DNA of 64,000 bases from Nitrospira moscoviensis. Its GTDB lineage: Bacteria > Nitrospirota > Nitrospiria > Nitrospirales > Nitrospiraceae. This document shows, piece after piece, positions 16,681 through 26,739 of this stretch (positions are counted from its first letter, which is position 1; each line of letters starts with the position of its first letter). The stretch lies in NCBI RefSeq assembly GCF_001273775.1, contig NZ_CP011801.1, forward strand, positions 868,001-932,000, given 5' to 3'. The notes beneath the pieces were generated by a model. It did no database searches, was not told the origin of the DNA, and saw only the letters and a list, made by a program, of their open reading frames with translations. The position numbers and the translations under genes are program-made.

Positions 16681-17784
16681 ATGAATACTGTCGCCACCAT
16701 ACCAAGACCCATCGCCGACTATCAGTCTCTGTCCGCGGAAGAATTATGCGAGCGGACCAGGGCGGCCAAGCGGGCGCTCGGCGAGCGCGTCATGATCCTC
16801 GGCCACAACTATCAACGCGATGAAGTCATCCAGCATGCGGACTTCCGCGGAGATTCGTTGTTGCTCGCCAAGCTGGCGGCCGAGCGGTCGGAGCGGCCAT
16901 ATATCGTATTCTGCGGCGTGCATTTCATGGCGGAGACGGCCGACATCCTGAGCCGGTCCAACCAGACCGTCATTCTGCCCGACATGGCCGCCGGCTGTTC
17001 CATGGCCGACATGGCCGCCATCGAGCAGGTCGATCAATGTTGGGAGCAACTTGGCCGCGTGGTCCCCGTCGAAGAAGCGGTGATGCCGGCCGTCTATGTG
17101 AATTCAGCCGCGGTGCTCAAGGCCTTCTGCGGCGAGCACGGCGGGATCACCTGCACGTCCTCCAACGCCAAGGCGGTCATCGAATGGTGCTGGGCGCGGC
17201 GCGAAAAGATTTTGTTTTTCCCGGACGAGCACCTCGGCCGCAACACGGCCAACAAGATGGGCGTGCCGCCCGACCAGATGATTGTCTGGGATCCCTACCA
17301 GCCCTACGGCGGCAACGGCAAAGAGGCGATCAAGCGCGCCAGGCTGATTCTCTGGAAAGGCCACTGCAGCGTGCACCAGATGTTTCAGCCGGCGCACGTC
17401 GATCATTTTCGCAAGCAGTATCCGGAGGGCAAGGTCATCGTCCACCCGGAATGCCATGAGGATGTCGTCAACAAGGCGGACTTGATCGGCTCCACGGAGT
17501 TCATCATCCGCACCGTCACGGCGGCGCCGGCCGGCACCGTATGGGCGGTGGGCACGGAATTGAACCTGGTCAATCGCCTGAAGCAGGAGCTGCCCGACAA
17601 GAAAGTGTTCTTCCTCTCCTCGACGATCTGCCAGTGCGCCACCATGTTCCGCATCGATGCGCCGCACCTCTGTTGGGCCGTGGAAAACCTCGCCGACGGC
17701 CACGTCGTCAATCACATCGTCGTCCCGGACGATGAGAAGCGGTGGGCCAGAGTCGCGCTGGACCGCATGATGGCGATCAGTTAG
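16681..17784 (+). CDS. nadA: Quinolinate synthase NadA
   Basis: 367 aa from ATG 16681. Condenses iminoaspartate with dihydroxyacetone phosphate to quinolinate for NAD synthesis, using a 4Fe-4S cluster. The three family cysteines are in AAGCSMAD, HPECHEDV and TICQCATM, and the substrate loops ILGHNYQRDEV and FPDEHLGRNTANKMG are present. It belongs to the longer NadA type with an N-terminal extension. An upstream in-frame ATG at 16633 is excluded because the promoter ends at 16657. nadB and nadC are not in the window. Confidence 0.95.
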   Translation: MNTVATIPRPIADYQSLSAEELCERTRAAKRALGERVMILGHNYQRDEVIQHADFRGDSLLLAKLAAERSERPYIVFCGVHFMAETADILSRSNQTVILPDMAAGCSMADMAAIEQVDQCWEQLGRVVPVEEAVMPAVYVNSAAVLKAFCGEHGGITCTSSNAKAVIEWCWARREKILFFPDEHLGRNTANKMGVPPDQMIVWDPYQPYGGNGKEAIKRARLILWKGHCSVHQMFQPAHVDHFRKQYPEGKVIVHPECHEDVVNKADLIGSTEFIIRTVTAAPAGTVWAVGTELNLVNRLKQELPDKKVFFLSSTICQCATMFRIDAPHLCWAVENLADGHVVNHIVVPDDEKRWARVALDRMMAIS

Positions 17785-17789
17785 CCGCC

Positions 17790-17939
17790 TTCAGCCATCA
17801 GCGGTCAGCTATCAGCGAATGAATGAAAGGGGCTGGTGCCCCCACCCTCCGTTCCGGTATATTCCTCGCAAGCTACGCCAAAGCCTCCACACCGTTGCTT
17901 TTCCCATGCTGCGCTGATTGCTGAAGGCTGACAGCTTTA
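17790..17939. repeat. Inverted GCTGAT-type repeat flanking the nadA-ileS gap
   Basis: The left arm 17790-17816 (reverse complement starts GCTGATAGCTGACCGCTGATGG) and right arm 17913-17939 (starts GCTGATTGCTGAAGGCTGAC) match over about 27 bases. Each arm is itself a tandem of a roughly 9-base unit, GCTGATxGC. The right arm ends 11 bases before the ileS start. A small GGGGC/GCCCC stem sits in the loop. Confidence 0.55.
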
Positions 17940-17950
17940 AGCTGGAAATC

Positions 17951-20764
17951 ATGGACTACAAGGCCACACTCAACCTGCCCAAAACAGATTTCCCGATGAA
18001 GGCCAATTTGCCGCAGCGGGAGCCGGAGATGCTCGCCTGGTGGGAGCAGCAGCAGCTATATGAGCAGATCCAGCAGGCCGGGCAGGGGCGGCCGCGCTAT
18101 GTCTTGCACGACGGACCTCCGTACGCCAACGGCCGCATCCACATCGGCCATGCGCTGAACAAAATCCTGAAAGACATCATCGTGAAGTCGAAGACGATGG
18201 CCGGCTTCCATGCGCCCTACGTGCCGGGCTGGGACTGCCATGGCCTGCCGATCGAACATCAAGTGATGAAGGAATTGGGCGAGAAGAAAAAGGACTTGGA
18301 TGCGACGGCGATCCGGAAGCTCTGCCGCGACTACGCGGACAAGTACGTCAATATCCAACTGGACGAGTTTAAGCGGCTCGGCGTCTTCGGCGAGTGGCAG
18401 CATCCATACTTGACCATGACGCCGTCCTACGAAGCCACGATCATCCGCGAATTCGGCAAGTTCGTCGAGCGGGGCGGCGTCTATAAAGGGCTCAAGCCGG
18501 TGTTGTGGTGCACTCAGGACCAGACGGCATTGGCCGAGGCCGAGGTCGAATACGACGATCACACCTCGCCGTCCATCTACGTCCGTTTTCCGGTCGTCAG
18601 TTCACCGCCGGTGCTGGCCAAAACCTTTCCGGGCGTCTCGTTCCCGGAAGGCGCCAAGCTCGTGTCCATCATCATCTGGACGACGACTCCTTGGACATTG
18701 CCCGCCAATCAAGCGGTCTGTCTCCATCCGGAGATCGACTATGCCTTCGTCCAGGCCGGCGACGAAGTCCTGATCATCGCGGAGAAATTGTTGGACAACG
18801 TCGCCCAAGCCTGCAAGCTGGACAACTACCGCATTGTCGGCGTGAAAAAGGGGAAAGAAGGATTCGAGGGCCTCGAAACTCAGCGCCCGCTTTCGACCGG
18901 ATTGTCGCCGATTCTGTTGGGCGATTTTGTGACGCTCGACCAGGGCACCGGCTGTGTCCACATTGCGCCGGGGCACGGGATGGAAGACTACGTGCTGGTG
19001 CTGAACCATAACGCGCAGGCCTCGGCCGGCGAGAAGCTGGAAATTCTGGCCCCGGTGGACAACGCCGGCCGGTTCACCGAGACGGTGAAAGAATTTGCCG
19101 GCCTGCATGTCTTCAAGGCCAACCCGAAGATCGTCGACTTTCTGCAGGGGAACGGCCGCCTGCTGGGCCATGGCTCGCTGAGCCATTCGTATCCTCACTG
19201 TTGGCGCTGCAAGAGCCCGGTCATCTTTCGCGCGACGGAACAGTGGTTCGTCTCGATGGAGACGAACGATCTGCGGAAGGACGCGCTGGCGGAAATCGAC
19301 CGGGTGCGCTGGATCCCGGCCTACGGGCGGGATCGCATCACGGGCATGATCGAGAACCGCCCCGACTGGTGTCTCTCACGCCAGCGCGTCTGGGGCGTGC
19401 CGATTCCGGGTTTCACGTGCGGGAGCTGCCATACGGTCATGGCGGACCCGAACGTGATCGAGCACATCGCCACGCTGATGGAATCCAAGGGCGCCGACGT
19501 GTGGTTCGAGCGGACGGCGGCGGAGTTGCTTCCCGCCGGGACCACCTGCCGCCAGTGCGGCGGGACGGCGTTCGAAAAAGAGCACGACATTCTCGATGTG
19601 TGGTTCGAGTCCGGCGTGAGCTATGCGGCTGTGTTGAAGCCGCGCAAATGGTGGCCGGCCGATCTCTATCTCGAAGGCTCCGATCAGCACCGCGGCTGGT
19701 TTCACAGCGCCTTACTGGCGGGGGTGACGACCGACCGGCGCGCGCCCTACACGGCCGTGCTGACGCACGGTTTCGTGGTGGACGGGCAGGGCAAGAAAAT
19801 GTCCAAGTCGGCCGGCAACGTCGTGGCGCCGCAGGACGTCATCACGCAGTCGGGAGCGGAAATCCTCCGGCTCTGGGTGGCGGCGCAGGACTATCGCGAA
19901 GACCTCCGCATCTCGCAGGAGATCCTGAATCATCTGATCGAAGCGTACCGCAAGATCCGGAATACCGGGCGGTTCTTGCTGAGCAATCTGTATGATTTCG
20001 ATCCGGCCAAGGATCGTGTGCCCTACGACCGGTTGCCCGAGTTGGATCGCTGGGCGCTCGCGCAGTTAGGCGAGCTGATCCGCCGTGTGCGCCAGGCCTA
20101 TGACGAGTATGAGTTCCACGCGATCTTCCACGCGCTCAACAATTTCTGCTCGGTGGACATGAGCGCGATTTATCTCGATATTCTGAAGGACCGGCTCTAT
20201 ACCTTCCGGCCCGATTCACCCCTGCGCCGGGGATCGCAGACCGTGCTCTACGAGATTCTCCTGGCAATGACAAAGCTCATGGCGCCGATCTTGAGCTTCA
20301 CGGCCGAGGAGCTCTGGCGGACGCTGGCAGCCCAGGTGCCGGGCGGGCTGGGAACCCCGAGCGTCCATATGGCGCCTTTTCCTCAAGCCGAATCGGTATG
20401 GCAGGACGGCGAGCTCGCCAATCGCTGGAACAAGCTGCTGACCTACCGGAGTCAGGTGCAAGGCGTATTGGAAGCCAGCCGGCGCGAGAAGGTCATCGGC
20501 TCGTCGTTGGAAGCCCACGTTCGAGTGCAGGCCGATGCGGACACGTACCGGTTTCTGCAGCCGTATGAGAAGGACCTGAGCACGGTTTTCATCGTGTCGA
20601 AGGTGACACTGACCACAGGATCGGGTGGCGAGGAGCCGCTCCGTGTCACGGTGGAAAAATCAACGGCCGGCAAATGCGAACGTTGCTGGAATTACCGCGA
20701 GGCGGTCGGCGCGAACGCGGCGCATCCCACGCTCTGTGATCGCTGCGTGGAGGCGATCCGGTGA
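17951..20764 (+). CDS. ileS: Isoleucyl-tRNA synthetase
   Basis: 937 aa from ATG 17951. Class I synthetase with HIGH ([13 protein letters not shown], residues 57-69) and KMSKS ([10 protein letters not shown], about 616-625). The editing domain carries [12 protein letters not shown]. The C-terminal zinc site is [16 protein letters not shown], then HPTLCDRC (two CxxC pairs), as in bacterial type I IleRS. A longer in-frame start at TTG 17918 lies inside a repeat arm and is unlikely. Its stop overlaps the lspA start (GTGA). No T-box leader was seen. Confidence 0.95.
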   Translation: MDYKATLNLPKTDFPMKANLPQREPEMLAWWEQQQLYEQIQQAGQGRPRYVLHDGPPYANGRIHIGHALNKILKDIIVKSKTMAGFHAPYVPGWDCHGLPIEHQVMKELGEKKKDLDATAIRKLCRDYADKYVNIQLDEFKRLGVFGEWQHPYLTMTPSYEATIIREFGKFVERGGVYKGLKPVLWCTQDQTALAEAEVEYDDHTSPSIYVRFPVVSSPPVLAKTFPGVSFPEGAKLVSIIIWTTTPWTLPANQAVCLHPEIDYAFVQAGDEVLIIAEKLLDNVAQACKLDNYRIVGVKKGKEGFEGLETQRPLSTGLSPILLGDFVTLDQGTGCVHIAPGHGMEDYVLVLNHNAQASAGEKLEILAPVDNAGRFTETVKEFAGLHVFKANPKIVDFLQGNGRLLGHGSLSHSYPHCWRCKSPVIFRATEQWFVSMETNDLRKDALAEIDRVRWIPAYGRDRITGMIENRPDWCLSRQRVWGVPIPGFTCGSCHTVMADPNVIEHIATLMESKGADVWFERTAAELLPAGTTCRQCGGTAFEKEHDILDVWFESGVSYAAVLKPRKWWPADLYLEGSDQHRGWFHSALLAGVTTDRRAPYTAVLTHGFVVDGQGKKMSKSAGNVVAPQDVITQSGAEILRLWVAAQDYREDLRISQEILNHLIEAYRKIRNTGRFLLSNLYDFDPAKDRVPYDRLPELDRWALAQLGELIRRVRQAYDEYEFHAIFHALNNFCSVDMSAIYLDILKDRLYTFRPDSPLRRGSQTVLYEILLAMTKLMAPILSFTAEELWRTLAAQVPGGLGTPSVHMAPFPQAESVWQDGELANRWNKLLTYRSQVQGVLEASRREKVIGSSLEAHVRVQADADTYRFLQPYEKDLSTVFIVSKVTLTTGSGGEEPLRVTVEKSTAGKCERCWNYREAVGANAAHPTLCDRCVEAIR

Positions 20765-21297
20765 AGGGCCCGGCGGTGCGTAATCTGTTGCTCGCATCCG
20801 TGACGGGGCTGGTGATCTTCTTCGATCAGCTGACCAAGCTGCACATCATGCAGACGATGCGGCTGCATGAGTCGATTCCGATCGTCCCGAATCTCTTCAG
20901 TCTCACGTACATCCGCAACCCCGGCGCCGCCTTCGGCCTGTTGGCCGGCAGCAGCAATGCGTTTCGGATGGTGTTCTTCGGCCTCACGTCGATTTTCGCC
21001 TTGGTGCTGCTCTGTACGATTCTGTATCGCATGCCGGAGCGGGATTGGGTCGGGCGCATCAGCGTGGCGGCGATTCTGGGAGGCGCGATCGGGAATCTGA
21101 TCGATCGCCTGCGCTACGGAGAAGTGATCGATTTTCTCGACGTGTATGTCGAAAACTACCACTGGCCGGCGTTCAATGTGGCGGATTCCGCCATCACGGT
21201 CGGCGTCATTTTTCTGATCGTCCACTTTGCCTTCGAGAAGAAGCAACACCCGCCCGCCGCTCCTGAGAATACCTCGTCCTCCGTCTCGACCGCCTAA
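20761..21297 (+). CDS. lspA: Lipoprotein signal peptidase
   Basis: 178 aa from GTG 20761, overlapping the ileS stop by four bases. Aspartyl protease of the inner membrane that cleaves prolipoprotein signals. Four membrane helices are visible. The catalytic region has [29 protein letters not shown] (first Asp) and [11 protein letters not shown] (second Asp). The tail after the last helix is Lys/His-rich. The ileS-lspA pair is a widely conserved arrangement, and many lipoproteins in the window are its substrates. Confidence 0.95.
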   Translation: MKGPAVRNLLLASVTGLVIFFDQLTKLHIMQTMRLHESIPIVPNLFSLTYIRNPGAAFGLLAGSSNAFRMVFFGLTSIFALVLLCTILYRMPERDWVGRISVAAILGGAIGNLIDRLRYGEVIDFLDVYVENYHWPAFNVADSAITVGVIFLIVHFAFEKKQHPPAAPENTSSSVSTA

Positions 21298-21486
21298 CCC
21301 CGGCATCCAGAGAGACGCGTTCGCCGGGCGTCGTTCTCATGCCGGTCCAAGACCAGGCATCATGGCGGTGATCAGTCGACCACGCGGAATTCGATGGCCG
21401 TATCGATATGGGGATAGCTCAGAGGCGGGTCTTCTTCAAGTCTCGTGGACGGCCGCGGGCCGTCACGCGATCGGCCGTGGGTTGGA

Positions 21487-22362
21487 TCAGCGGAACACGA
21501 AGAAGACCATCAGACCGAGCGCGATGCGGTAATAGGCGAACACCCGCAAGGTGTGGCGCTGCACGTAGGCCAGGAAGGCGGCGATCACCGCCCAGGCCAC
21601 GAGAAACGACACGACCATGCCGATGCCAAGAGCAAGAAAATCCTGGTCGCTGAAGGTCGCCCGGGCCTTGTAGGTCTCGTAGACGGTGGCCGCGATGATC
21701 GTGGGGAGCGCGAGGAAGAAGGAGTATTCCGTCGCCACTTTGCGATCGAGCCCCGCCAGCAGCCCTCCGATGATCGTGGAGCCGGATCGCGACATGCCGG
21801 GAATGAGGGAGGCGCACTGCGCCACTCCGATCCAGACGGCTTCAGCGAGGGAGACCTGATCCAGAGTCATCGTGCGGCCCGGACGCGGCCTGGCTTCCAC
21901 GAGCAGGATGATGAAGCCCCCGAGAATCGACGTGGCGGCCACCGTGCGCGGGGTGAACAAGTGCGACGTGATCCAGCCGTGGGCCAGCAGTCCCACGGCG
22001 GCGGCGGGGAGAAACGCCACGCCGAGGCCGATCATGAACCAGAGACTGGGATGAGCTTTCATGGATGTGTTCAACAGAGACCGCCAGCTCTCCCCGCGGC
22101 TCTCCGTCACCAGGCGGCGAAGATCGCCCTGTTCCTGCCAGGTTCCCGACAGGAGCCGGCCGATCTTCTCGCGCTCGAATACGATCACCGCCAGGATGGC
22201 GCCCAACTGGATCGAAATCTCGGCGTTCGCAGCGACGTCGCCGGTGAAGCCGAGCGCATGCCCGACCAGAATCAAGTGACCGGTCGAGGAGACGGGCAAG
22301 AACTCCGTCAGCCCTTCGACGATGCCCAGGATGACGGCGAGCGCCGCGCCCCATTCAGCCAT
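21487..22362 (-). CDS. uppP: Undecaprenyl-diphosphatase
   Basis: 291 aa, about eight membrane helices. BacA/UppP dephosphorylates undecaprenyl pyrophosphate so the lipid carrier of peptidoglycan synthesis can be reused. Motifs are GIVEGLTEFLPVSSTGHLILV (residues 13-33) and the active-site PGMSRSGSTI (about 185-194), which includes the catalytic Ser and Arg. Overexpression in other bacteria gives bacitracin resistance. Transcribed alone, convergent with lspA. Confidence 0.95.
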   Translation of the reverse strand: MAEWGAALAVILGIVEGLTEFLPVSSTGHLILVGHALGFTGDVAANAEISIQLGAILAVIVFEREKIGRLLSGTWQEQGDLRRLVTESRGESWRSLLNTSMKAHPSLWFMIGLGVAFLPAAAVGLLAHGWITSHLFTPRTVAATSILGGFIILLVEARPRPGRTMTLDQVSLAEAVWIGVAQCASLIPGMSRSGSTIIGGLLAGLDRKVATEYSFFLALPTIIAATVYETYKARATFSDQDFLALGIGMVVSFLVAWAVIAAFLAYVQRHTLRVFAYYRIALGLMVFFVFR

Positions 22363-22496
22363 GCCGGTGTCCCTTCCACCCGTCAGATGAGAGTCGCCGG
22401 GCGATCATCACAGAGCGCCGGTGATCCGTCAAGCCGGAGATCGGAGTCCGTCACTCTAACGTAAGGGGACCTACGTGCAAAGGGCGCTCAAATGTA

Positions 22497-22525
22497 TTGA
22501 CAAAGGCCATGGCTTGGCATACACA
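22497..22525 (+). promoter_or_regulatory. Promoter of the HhH lipoprotein gene
   Basis: TTGACA (22497-22502) and TACACA (22520-22525) are 17 bases apart. The leader would be about 100 bases long before ATG 22634. The region upstream (22363-22496) holds no recognised gene. Confidence 0.6.
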
Positions 22526-22633
22526 CCAAGAGAAACGCGAGAAGGCTGGCGCGGCTCGCACGGCCGGAGTAGAATCAAGCCCTATCGGACTCGGCCCGAG
22601 GATCATTCGCAACCGGAGGAACGGGAGGACCGC

Positions 22634-23323
22634 ATGAGACGGCAGTGGATTGCAGTCATGATCGCCGGCGCCATGTTGACGGCCGGCTGTGTCTCCACCA
22701 AGAAGTACGAAGAGGCGTTGAGCGATGCCGAAAACGCCAAGATGGAGCTGGAGAAAACGCGCCAGCAGAAGACGGCCATGGAGCAGCAGGTGCGCACGCT
22801 CAAGGAGCTGAATCTCAAGTTCGGCAATGAAGCCCAGGCGGCGCGGGACGAGCTGCAGCGCATCGAACATGGCCGCGACAAGGAACGCGGGACGATCGAG
22901 GCGCGCACCAAAGAATTGGAAGATAAGGTCAAAGCCCTGTCCGCTCAGAATCGCAACGTGCGGCAGGAGTTCGAGGACGTCAAACGGCATAATGAGACCC
23001 TCAAGTCGCTGGTCGCGCGCTATCAAAAGGAGCTGAAGGACCGCTCGCATGCGGCGGGCGGCATGACGCCCCCCGCCGCGCTCACGCCGAGCCATGCGCC
23101 GTCCGTGCCGGCCCCCTCGGCGCCGGCGGCCGGCTCCGCCGCGATGAACATCAACAAGGTTTCCGCGAGCGATCTGGTGCTGTTCCTGGGCCTCAAAAAA
23201 GACGAAGCCGACCGCATCGTGAGCAACCGGCCCTATAAAGTGAAGGGCGAGCTGGTGGCCAAGAACGTTGTCCCGAAGGAAACGTTCGACATGATCAAGG
23301 ATCGGATTTCAGTCAGTCCGTAG
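22634..23323 (+). CDS. Lipoprotein with coiled coil and helix-hairpin-helix domain
   Basis: 229 aa from ATG 22634 (GGAGGA upstream). The signal (MRRQWIAVMIAGAMLTAGC) ends in lipobox LTAGC. Residues 22-140 are a long coiled coil, followed by a Pro/Ala linker (about 142-168). The last 60 residues, starting MNINKVSASDLVLFLGLKKDEADRIV, form a ComEA/competence-type helix-hairpin-helix (NINxASxxxL...GIGxxxAxxI pattern). Such HhH modules bind DNA or mediate protein contacts. The long reach from a lipid anchor suggests a periplasm-spanning tether. An alternative is a Braun-type structural lipoprotein. Confidence 0.75.
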   Translation: MRRQWIAVMIAGAMLTAGCVSTKKYEEALSDAENAKMELEKTRQQKTAMEQQVRTLKELNLKFGNEAQAARDELQRIEHGRDKERGTIEARTKELEDKVKALSAQNRNVRQEFEDVKRHNETLKSLVARYQKELKDRSHAAGGMTPPAALTPSHAPSVPAPSAPAAGSAAMNINKVSASDLVLFLGLKKDEADRIVSNRPYKVKGELVAKNVVPKETFDMIKDRISVSP

Positions 23324-23349
23324 CGCCCTCCAACGAGCGCCCGCATTCT

Positions 23350-23393
23350 GAACGGCCGTTTCTTCCACGGGAAGAACGGCCGTTCTGCTTTTC
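23350..23393 (+). terminator. Terminator after the HhH lipoprotein
   Basis: The arms 23350-23366 and 23370-23385 pair over 16 bases with one bulged T (GAACGGCCGT core), with a three-base loop, followed by TGCTTTTCC. It is 27 bases after the lipoprotein stop. Confidence 0.75.
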
Positions 23394-23477
23394 CGAGCCG
23401 CGCCGGCCGGCACGGGTGATTCCGACAGGGCTTCCTGCTAGAATGATCCGCATTCCAACCATAGCTCGGGAAGGCGC

Positions 23478-24725
23478 ATGCGACGTCTGGGGTTGATTCT
23501 CGCGGTGGCGGCGATCGGCTTGGCGATCGGTGGCTACGTCTTTTTCAACGGGGAACGGAAGGCTCCGATCAGGTACCGGACGGCCCCGGTGGACCGCGGG
23601 TCGGTCGTGTCCATCGTCAGCGCCACCGGCACGATCAATCCGGTCGTCTCGGTGCAGGTCGGCACCCAGGTGTCGGGTATGATCAAAAGCCTCCATGCCG
23701 ACTTCAACTCGCGCGTCAAGGCGGGCGACACGGTGGCCGTCATCGACCCGGAGCCGTTCCGCGCGCGGCGGGACCAGGCCGCGAGCAACCTCGAAATGGC
23801 GCGATCCAACGTGGCGCGGGCCAAAGTGGATTTGGCCCAGCGGAAGCGCGAGCTGGACCGCGTCCAGTCCCTCATCGCCCAGCAATTCGTCTCGCAAAAC
23901 GACGTCGATGTGGCGCTCACGAACCAGCAGAGCGCCGAGGCGCAGCTGCGCGTCGCCGAGGCGCAGGTGAAACAGGCCGAAGCGGCGTTGAATTCGGCCG
24001 AGCTGGACTTGAAATACACCGTCATCCGCTCGCCCGTGGACGGCATCGTCGTCGCGCGGAACGTGGAAGTCGGCCAGACGGTGGCGGCGAGCTTCGCCAC
24101 GCCGAATCTGTTCCTCATCGCGCTCGATTTGACCAAGATGCAGGTGGATACGAACGTCAGCGAATCGGACATCGGCGGCATCAGCGAAGGCAAGGAAGCC
24201 GCCTTCACGGTGGACGCCTACCCCGGCGTCCGGTTCGCCGGCACGATTCGCCAAGTTCGGCTGGCGCCGATCAACGTGCAGAACGTCGTGACCTATAACG
24301 TCGTCGTGGCGGTGGACAATCAGGATCTTCGCCTGAAGCCCGGCATGACGGCCAACGTGTCGATCATCGTGGCGCAGCGGGACCAGGCGCTCAGGGTGCC
24401 GAGCGCGGCCCTGCGGTTTACCCCGCCCGCGGGCGAGGGCAAGGCCGTGAAAGCCGACGGTCAACAAGCCGGCCGGCCGGCGGAGGCGCATGCGAACGGG
24501 CACCGGAAGACGATCTGGAAAGTCGGCCAGGGTGGAGACCTCGAGCCGATCCTGGTTCAGACCGGCATATCGGACGGCGTCTCGACGGAAGTGGTCGCCG
24601 GCCCGATTGCCGAAGGGGATCAGGTCGTGGTGGGTATTGAAACGCCGCGGGGGGAACGGCGAGCCGGGGACCTCCCGCCGGGGTTCGGCAGCGGCCAGCG
24701 GCGCGGTCGTGATCGCGGGCTGTAG
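23478..24725 (+). CDS. macA: MacA-like periplasmic adaptor (HlyD/RND family)
   Basis: 415 aa. An N-terminal membrane anchor (4-24) is followed by a barrel-sandwich segment (VVSIVSATGTINPVVSVQVGTQVSG), a helical hairpin (about 95-170, ARSNVARAKVDLAQRKRELDRVQ) and a beta-barrel/membrane-proximal part (VVARNVEVGQTVAASFATP). This is the adaptor that links an inner-membrane ABC exporter to an outer-membrane channel. An extended -10 (TGCTAGAAT, ending 23444) sits about 33 bases upstream. A low-complexity insert (AEGEGKAVKADGQQAGRPAEAH-like, about 318-345) interrupts the last domain. The operon continues with the ATPase. Confidence 0.9.
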   Translation: MRRLGLILAVAAIGLAIGGYVFFNGERKAPIRYRTAPVDRGSVVSIVSATGTINPVVSVQVGTQVSGMIKSLHADFNSRVKAGDTVAVIDPEPFRARRDQAASNLEMARSNVARAKVDLAQRKRELDRVQSLIAQQFVSQNDVDVALTNQQSAEAQLRVAEAQVKQAEAALNSAELDLKYTVIRSPVDGIVVARNVEVGQTVAASFATPNLFLIALDLTKMQVDTNVSESDIGGISEGKEAAFTVDAYPGVRFAGTIRQVRLAPINVQNVVTYNVVVAVDNQDLRLKPGMTANVSIIVAQRDQALRVPSAALRFTPPAGEGKAVKADGQQAGRPAEAHANGHRKTIWKVGQGGDLEPILVQTGISDGVSTEVVAGPIAEGDQVVVGIETPRGERRAGDLPPGFGSGQRRGRDRGL

Positions 24726-24768
24726 CGCACCGGCGAACAGAAGACCATTCGATCCAAGAAAGACTGCC

Positions 24769-25479
24769 ATGGCGCCGCTCATCCGTTGTGAACAGCTCTG
24801 GAAGATTTATCGGCTGGGCGATGTCGAGGTGCAGGCCCTTCGCGGCCTCGATCTCACGATCGAGCCCGGTGAATTCGTCGCGGTGATGGGCTCGTCGGGA
24901 TCGGGCAAATCCACGCTGATGAACATCATCGGCTGCCTGGATCAACCGACGAGGGGCCGGTATTGGCTCAACGGCACGGATGTCGCCGCGCTCAAGCCCG
25001 ATCAACTCGCCGAGATCAGAAATCAGCAGATCGGCTTCGTCTTTCAAAGCTTCAACCTCATCCCGCGCACCAGCGCCCTTGAAAATGCGCAGCTGCCGCT
25101 CTTCTACCGCGGGATGCCGCTGCGGGAGCAGCGCGCGCTCGCCGCCGCCGCCTTGGCTCGAGTCGGCTTGCAGGGCCGCGAGCATCATTACCCGACGCAG
25201 TTGTCCGGCGGTCAGCAGCAGCGGGTGGCGATCGCGCGCGCGTTGGTCACCGCTCCCTCGCTGCTCCTCGCGGACGAGCCGACGGGGAATCTGGACACGG
25301 AATCGAGCCGGGACATCATGGCGATCCTGGAGGGGTTGAACAAGGAACAGGGGATCACGATCATCCTCGTCACGCATGAACCGGATATCGCCGCGTATGC
25401 GTCGCGCGAGATCATCATCAAAGACGGCCGGGTCCTGACCGACCGCGGGGCCGCCGCTCTTCAGCCGGCGGAGGCGTGA
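24769..25479 (+). CDS. MacB-type ABC transporter ATP-binding subunit
   Basis: 236 aa from ATG 24769. Motifs: Walker A GSSGSGKST, Q-loop VFQSFNLIP, signature [15 protein letters not shown], Walker [13 protein letters not shown], then switch His in LVTHEPDIA. The LolD/MacB subfamily is clear from the Q-loop and signature. In canonical MacB this domain is fused to the permease; here it is a separate gene, with permeases following. The stop codon overlaps the next start by one base (TGATG). Confidence 0.9.
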   Translation: MAPLIRCEQLWKIYRLGDVEVQALRGLDLTIEPGEFVAVMGSSGSGKSTLMNIIGCLDQPTRGRYWLNGTDVAALKPDQLAEIRNQQIGFVFQSFNLIPRTSALENAQLPLFYRGMPLREQRALAAAALARVGLQGREHHYPTQLSGGQQQRVAIARALVTAPSLLLADEPTGNLDTESSRDIMAILEGLNKEQGITIILVTHEPDIAAYASREIIIKDGRVLTDRGAAALQPAEA

Positions 25480-26714
25480 TGCCGGCCTTTCTCCTCTTGA
25501 CGGTCCTCACCGCGGTGCGCATCCTCGGCCGCAATCGGCTGAGAGCGGGTCTTACCATGCTGGGCATCGTCATCGGCGTGGGCGCGGTCATCGCGATGGT
25601 GAGCATCGGCGAAGGCGCAAAAGCCGCGGTGTCGCAGCGGGTCGCGAGCATGGGAACCAACGTGATCATCGTCCTCCCCGGGGCGACGACGGCCGGCGGG
25701 GTGCGCGGCGGCCAGGGCGGCGCCGTGACGCTGACGGTTGCCGACGCCATGGATCTCAAGAAACGCGTGCCGCTGTTGCGCGAGACCGGCTGGGCCAAAC
25801 GGGACGTCATGCAGATCGTCAACGGCAACCGGAATTGGAACGGTCCGGTCAACGGGATCTCGCCCAGCTATTTGACGATACGGGACTGGTCGTTCACGAG
25901 CGGCGGCCCTTTCACGCAGGCGGATGTCGACGCGGCCGCGCGCGTGGCGCTCGTGGGCCAGACCGTCGTGGAGAACCTCTTCGATCCGGGGGAAGAGCCG
26001 GTCGGGGCGATCATCCGGATCAAGAACGTGCCGTTTCGGGTGATCGGCGTGCTGGCGCCCAAGGGCCAGTCGGCGCAGGGCTCGGACCAGGACGACATCA
26101 TTTTCATTCCGTTCAGCACGGCGGAGCGCAAGGTCTTCGGCACGCTGTTTCTGGGATCGGTCGGCGCCGTCTTCGCCTCCACCGAGCGGGTGGAGGACCT
26201 GAGCCCGGCGGTGGTCCAGATGCGGGAGACGCTGCGGCTGCGCCATCGGCTGCAGCCGGACCAGGACGACGACTTTACGATCCGCACGCAGGTGGACATC
26301 GGGAAAGTGCAGGAAGGCACGAGCGAGACGCTGACCATCATGCTGTTCGCCATCGCGTCCGTGTCGCTGCTGGTGGGGGGCATCGGCATCATGAACATTC
26401 TATTGGTGTCGGTGACCGAACGGACGAGGGAGATCGGCGTGCGGATGGCCGTGGGCGCCAAGCGGCGGCACATCTTGGTGCAATTCCTCATCGAAGCGAT
26501 GACGTTGAGCCTGGTCGGCGGCTGTATCGGCATCCTGTTCGGCGTGCTGGGCGCCCGGTTGACGACGGTGATCGCCGGCTGGCCCACGATCATCTCCGGC
26601 AACACGATCGCCGCGGCATTCGTCTTTTCCGTGGCCGTCGGGCTGTTTTTCGGCCTGTACCCGGCGAACAAAGCCTCGCGGCTGAATCCGATCGACGCCT
26701 TGCGCTACGAATAA
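25479..26714 (+). CDS. MacB-like ABC transporter permease (first of two)
   Basis: 411 aa. One N-terminal helix (about 20-43, TMLGIVIGVGAVIAMVSIGEGA), a large periplasmic MacB_PCD domain (about 50-270), and three C-terminal helices of the FtsX domain: SVSLLVGGIGIMNILLVSV, AMTLSLVGGCIGILFG, FVFSVAVGLFFGLYPA. The VTERTREIGVRMAVGAKRRHI loop contacts the ATPase. Permeases of this type drive mechanotransmission with a MacA adaptor. Start ATG 25479; GTG 25476 is equally possible. It shares about half its residues with the next gene. Confidence 0.9.
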   Translation: MPAFLLLTVLTAVRILGRNRLRAGLTMLGIVIGVGAVIAMVSIGEGAKAAVSQRVASMGTNVIIVLPGATTAGGVRGGQGGAVTLTVADAMDLKKRVPLLRETGWAKRDVMQIVNGNRNWNGPVNGISPSYLTIRDWSFTSGGPFTQADVDAAARVALVGQTVVENLFDPGEEPVGAIIRIKNVPFRVIGVLAPKGQSAQGSDQDDIIFIPFSTAERKVFGTLFLGSVGAVFASTERVEDLSPAVVQMRETLRLRHRLQPDQDDDFTIRTQVDIGKVQEGTSETLTIMLFAIASVSLLVGGIGIMNILLVSVTERTREIGVRMAVGAKRRHILVQFLIEAMTLSLVGGCIGILFGVLGARLTTVIAGWPTIISGNTIAAAFVFSVAVGLFFGLYPANKASRLNPIDALRYE

Positions 26715-26739
26715 CTCCGACGGGAGACCGGAGGCCTCC

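Noticed and set aside
21445..22464. 339-aa open frame opposite uppP
   Set aside because: Antisense shadow with no family features; uppP motifs on the other strand are definite.
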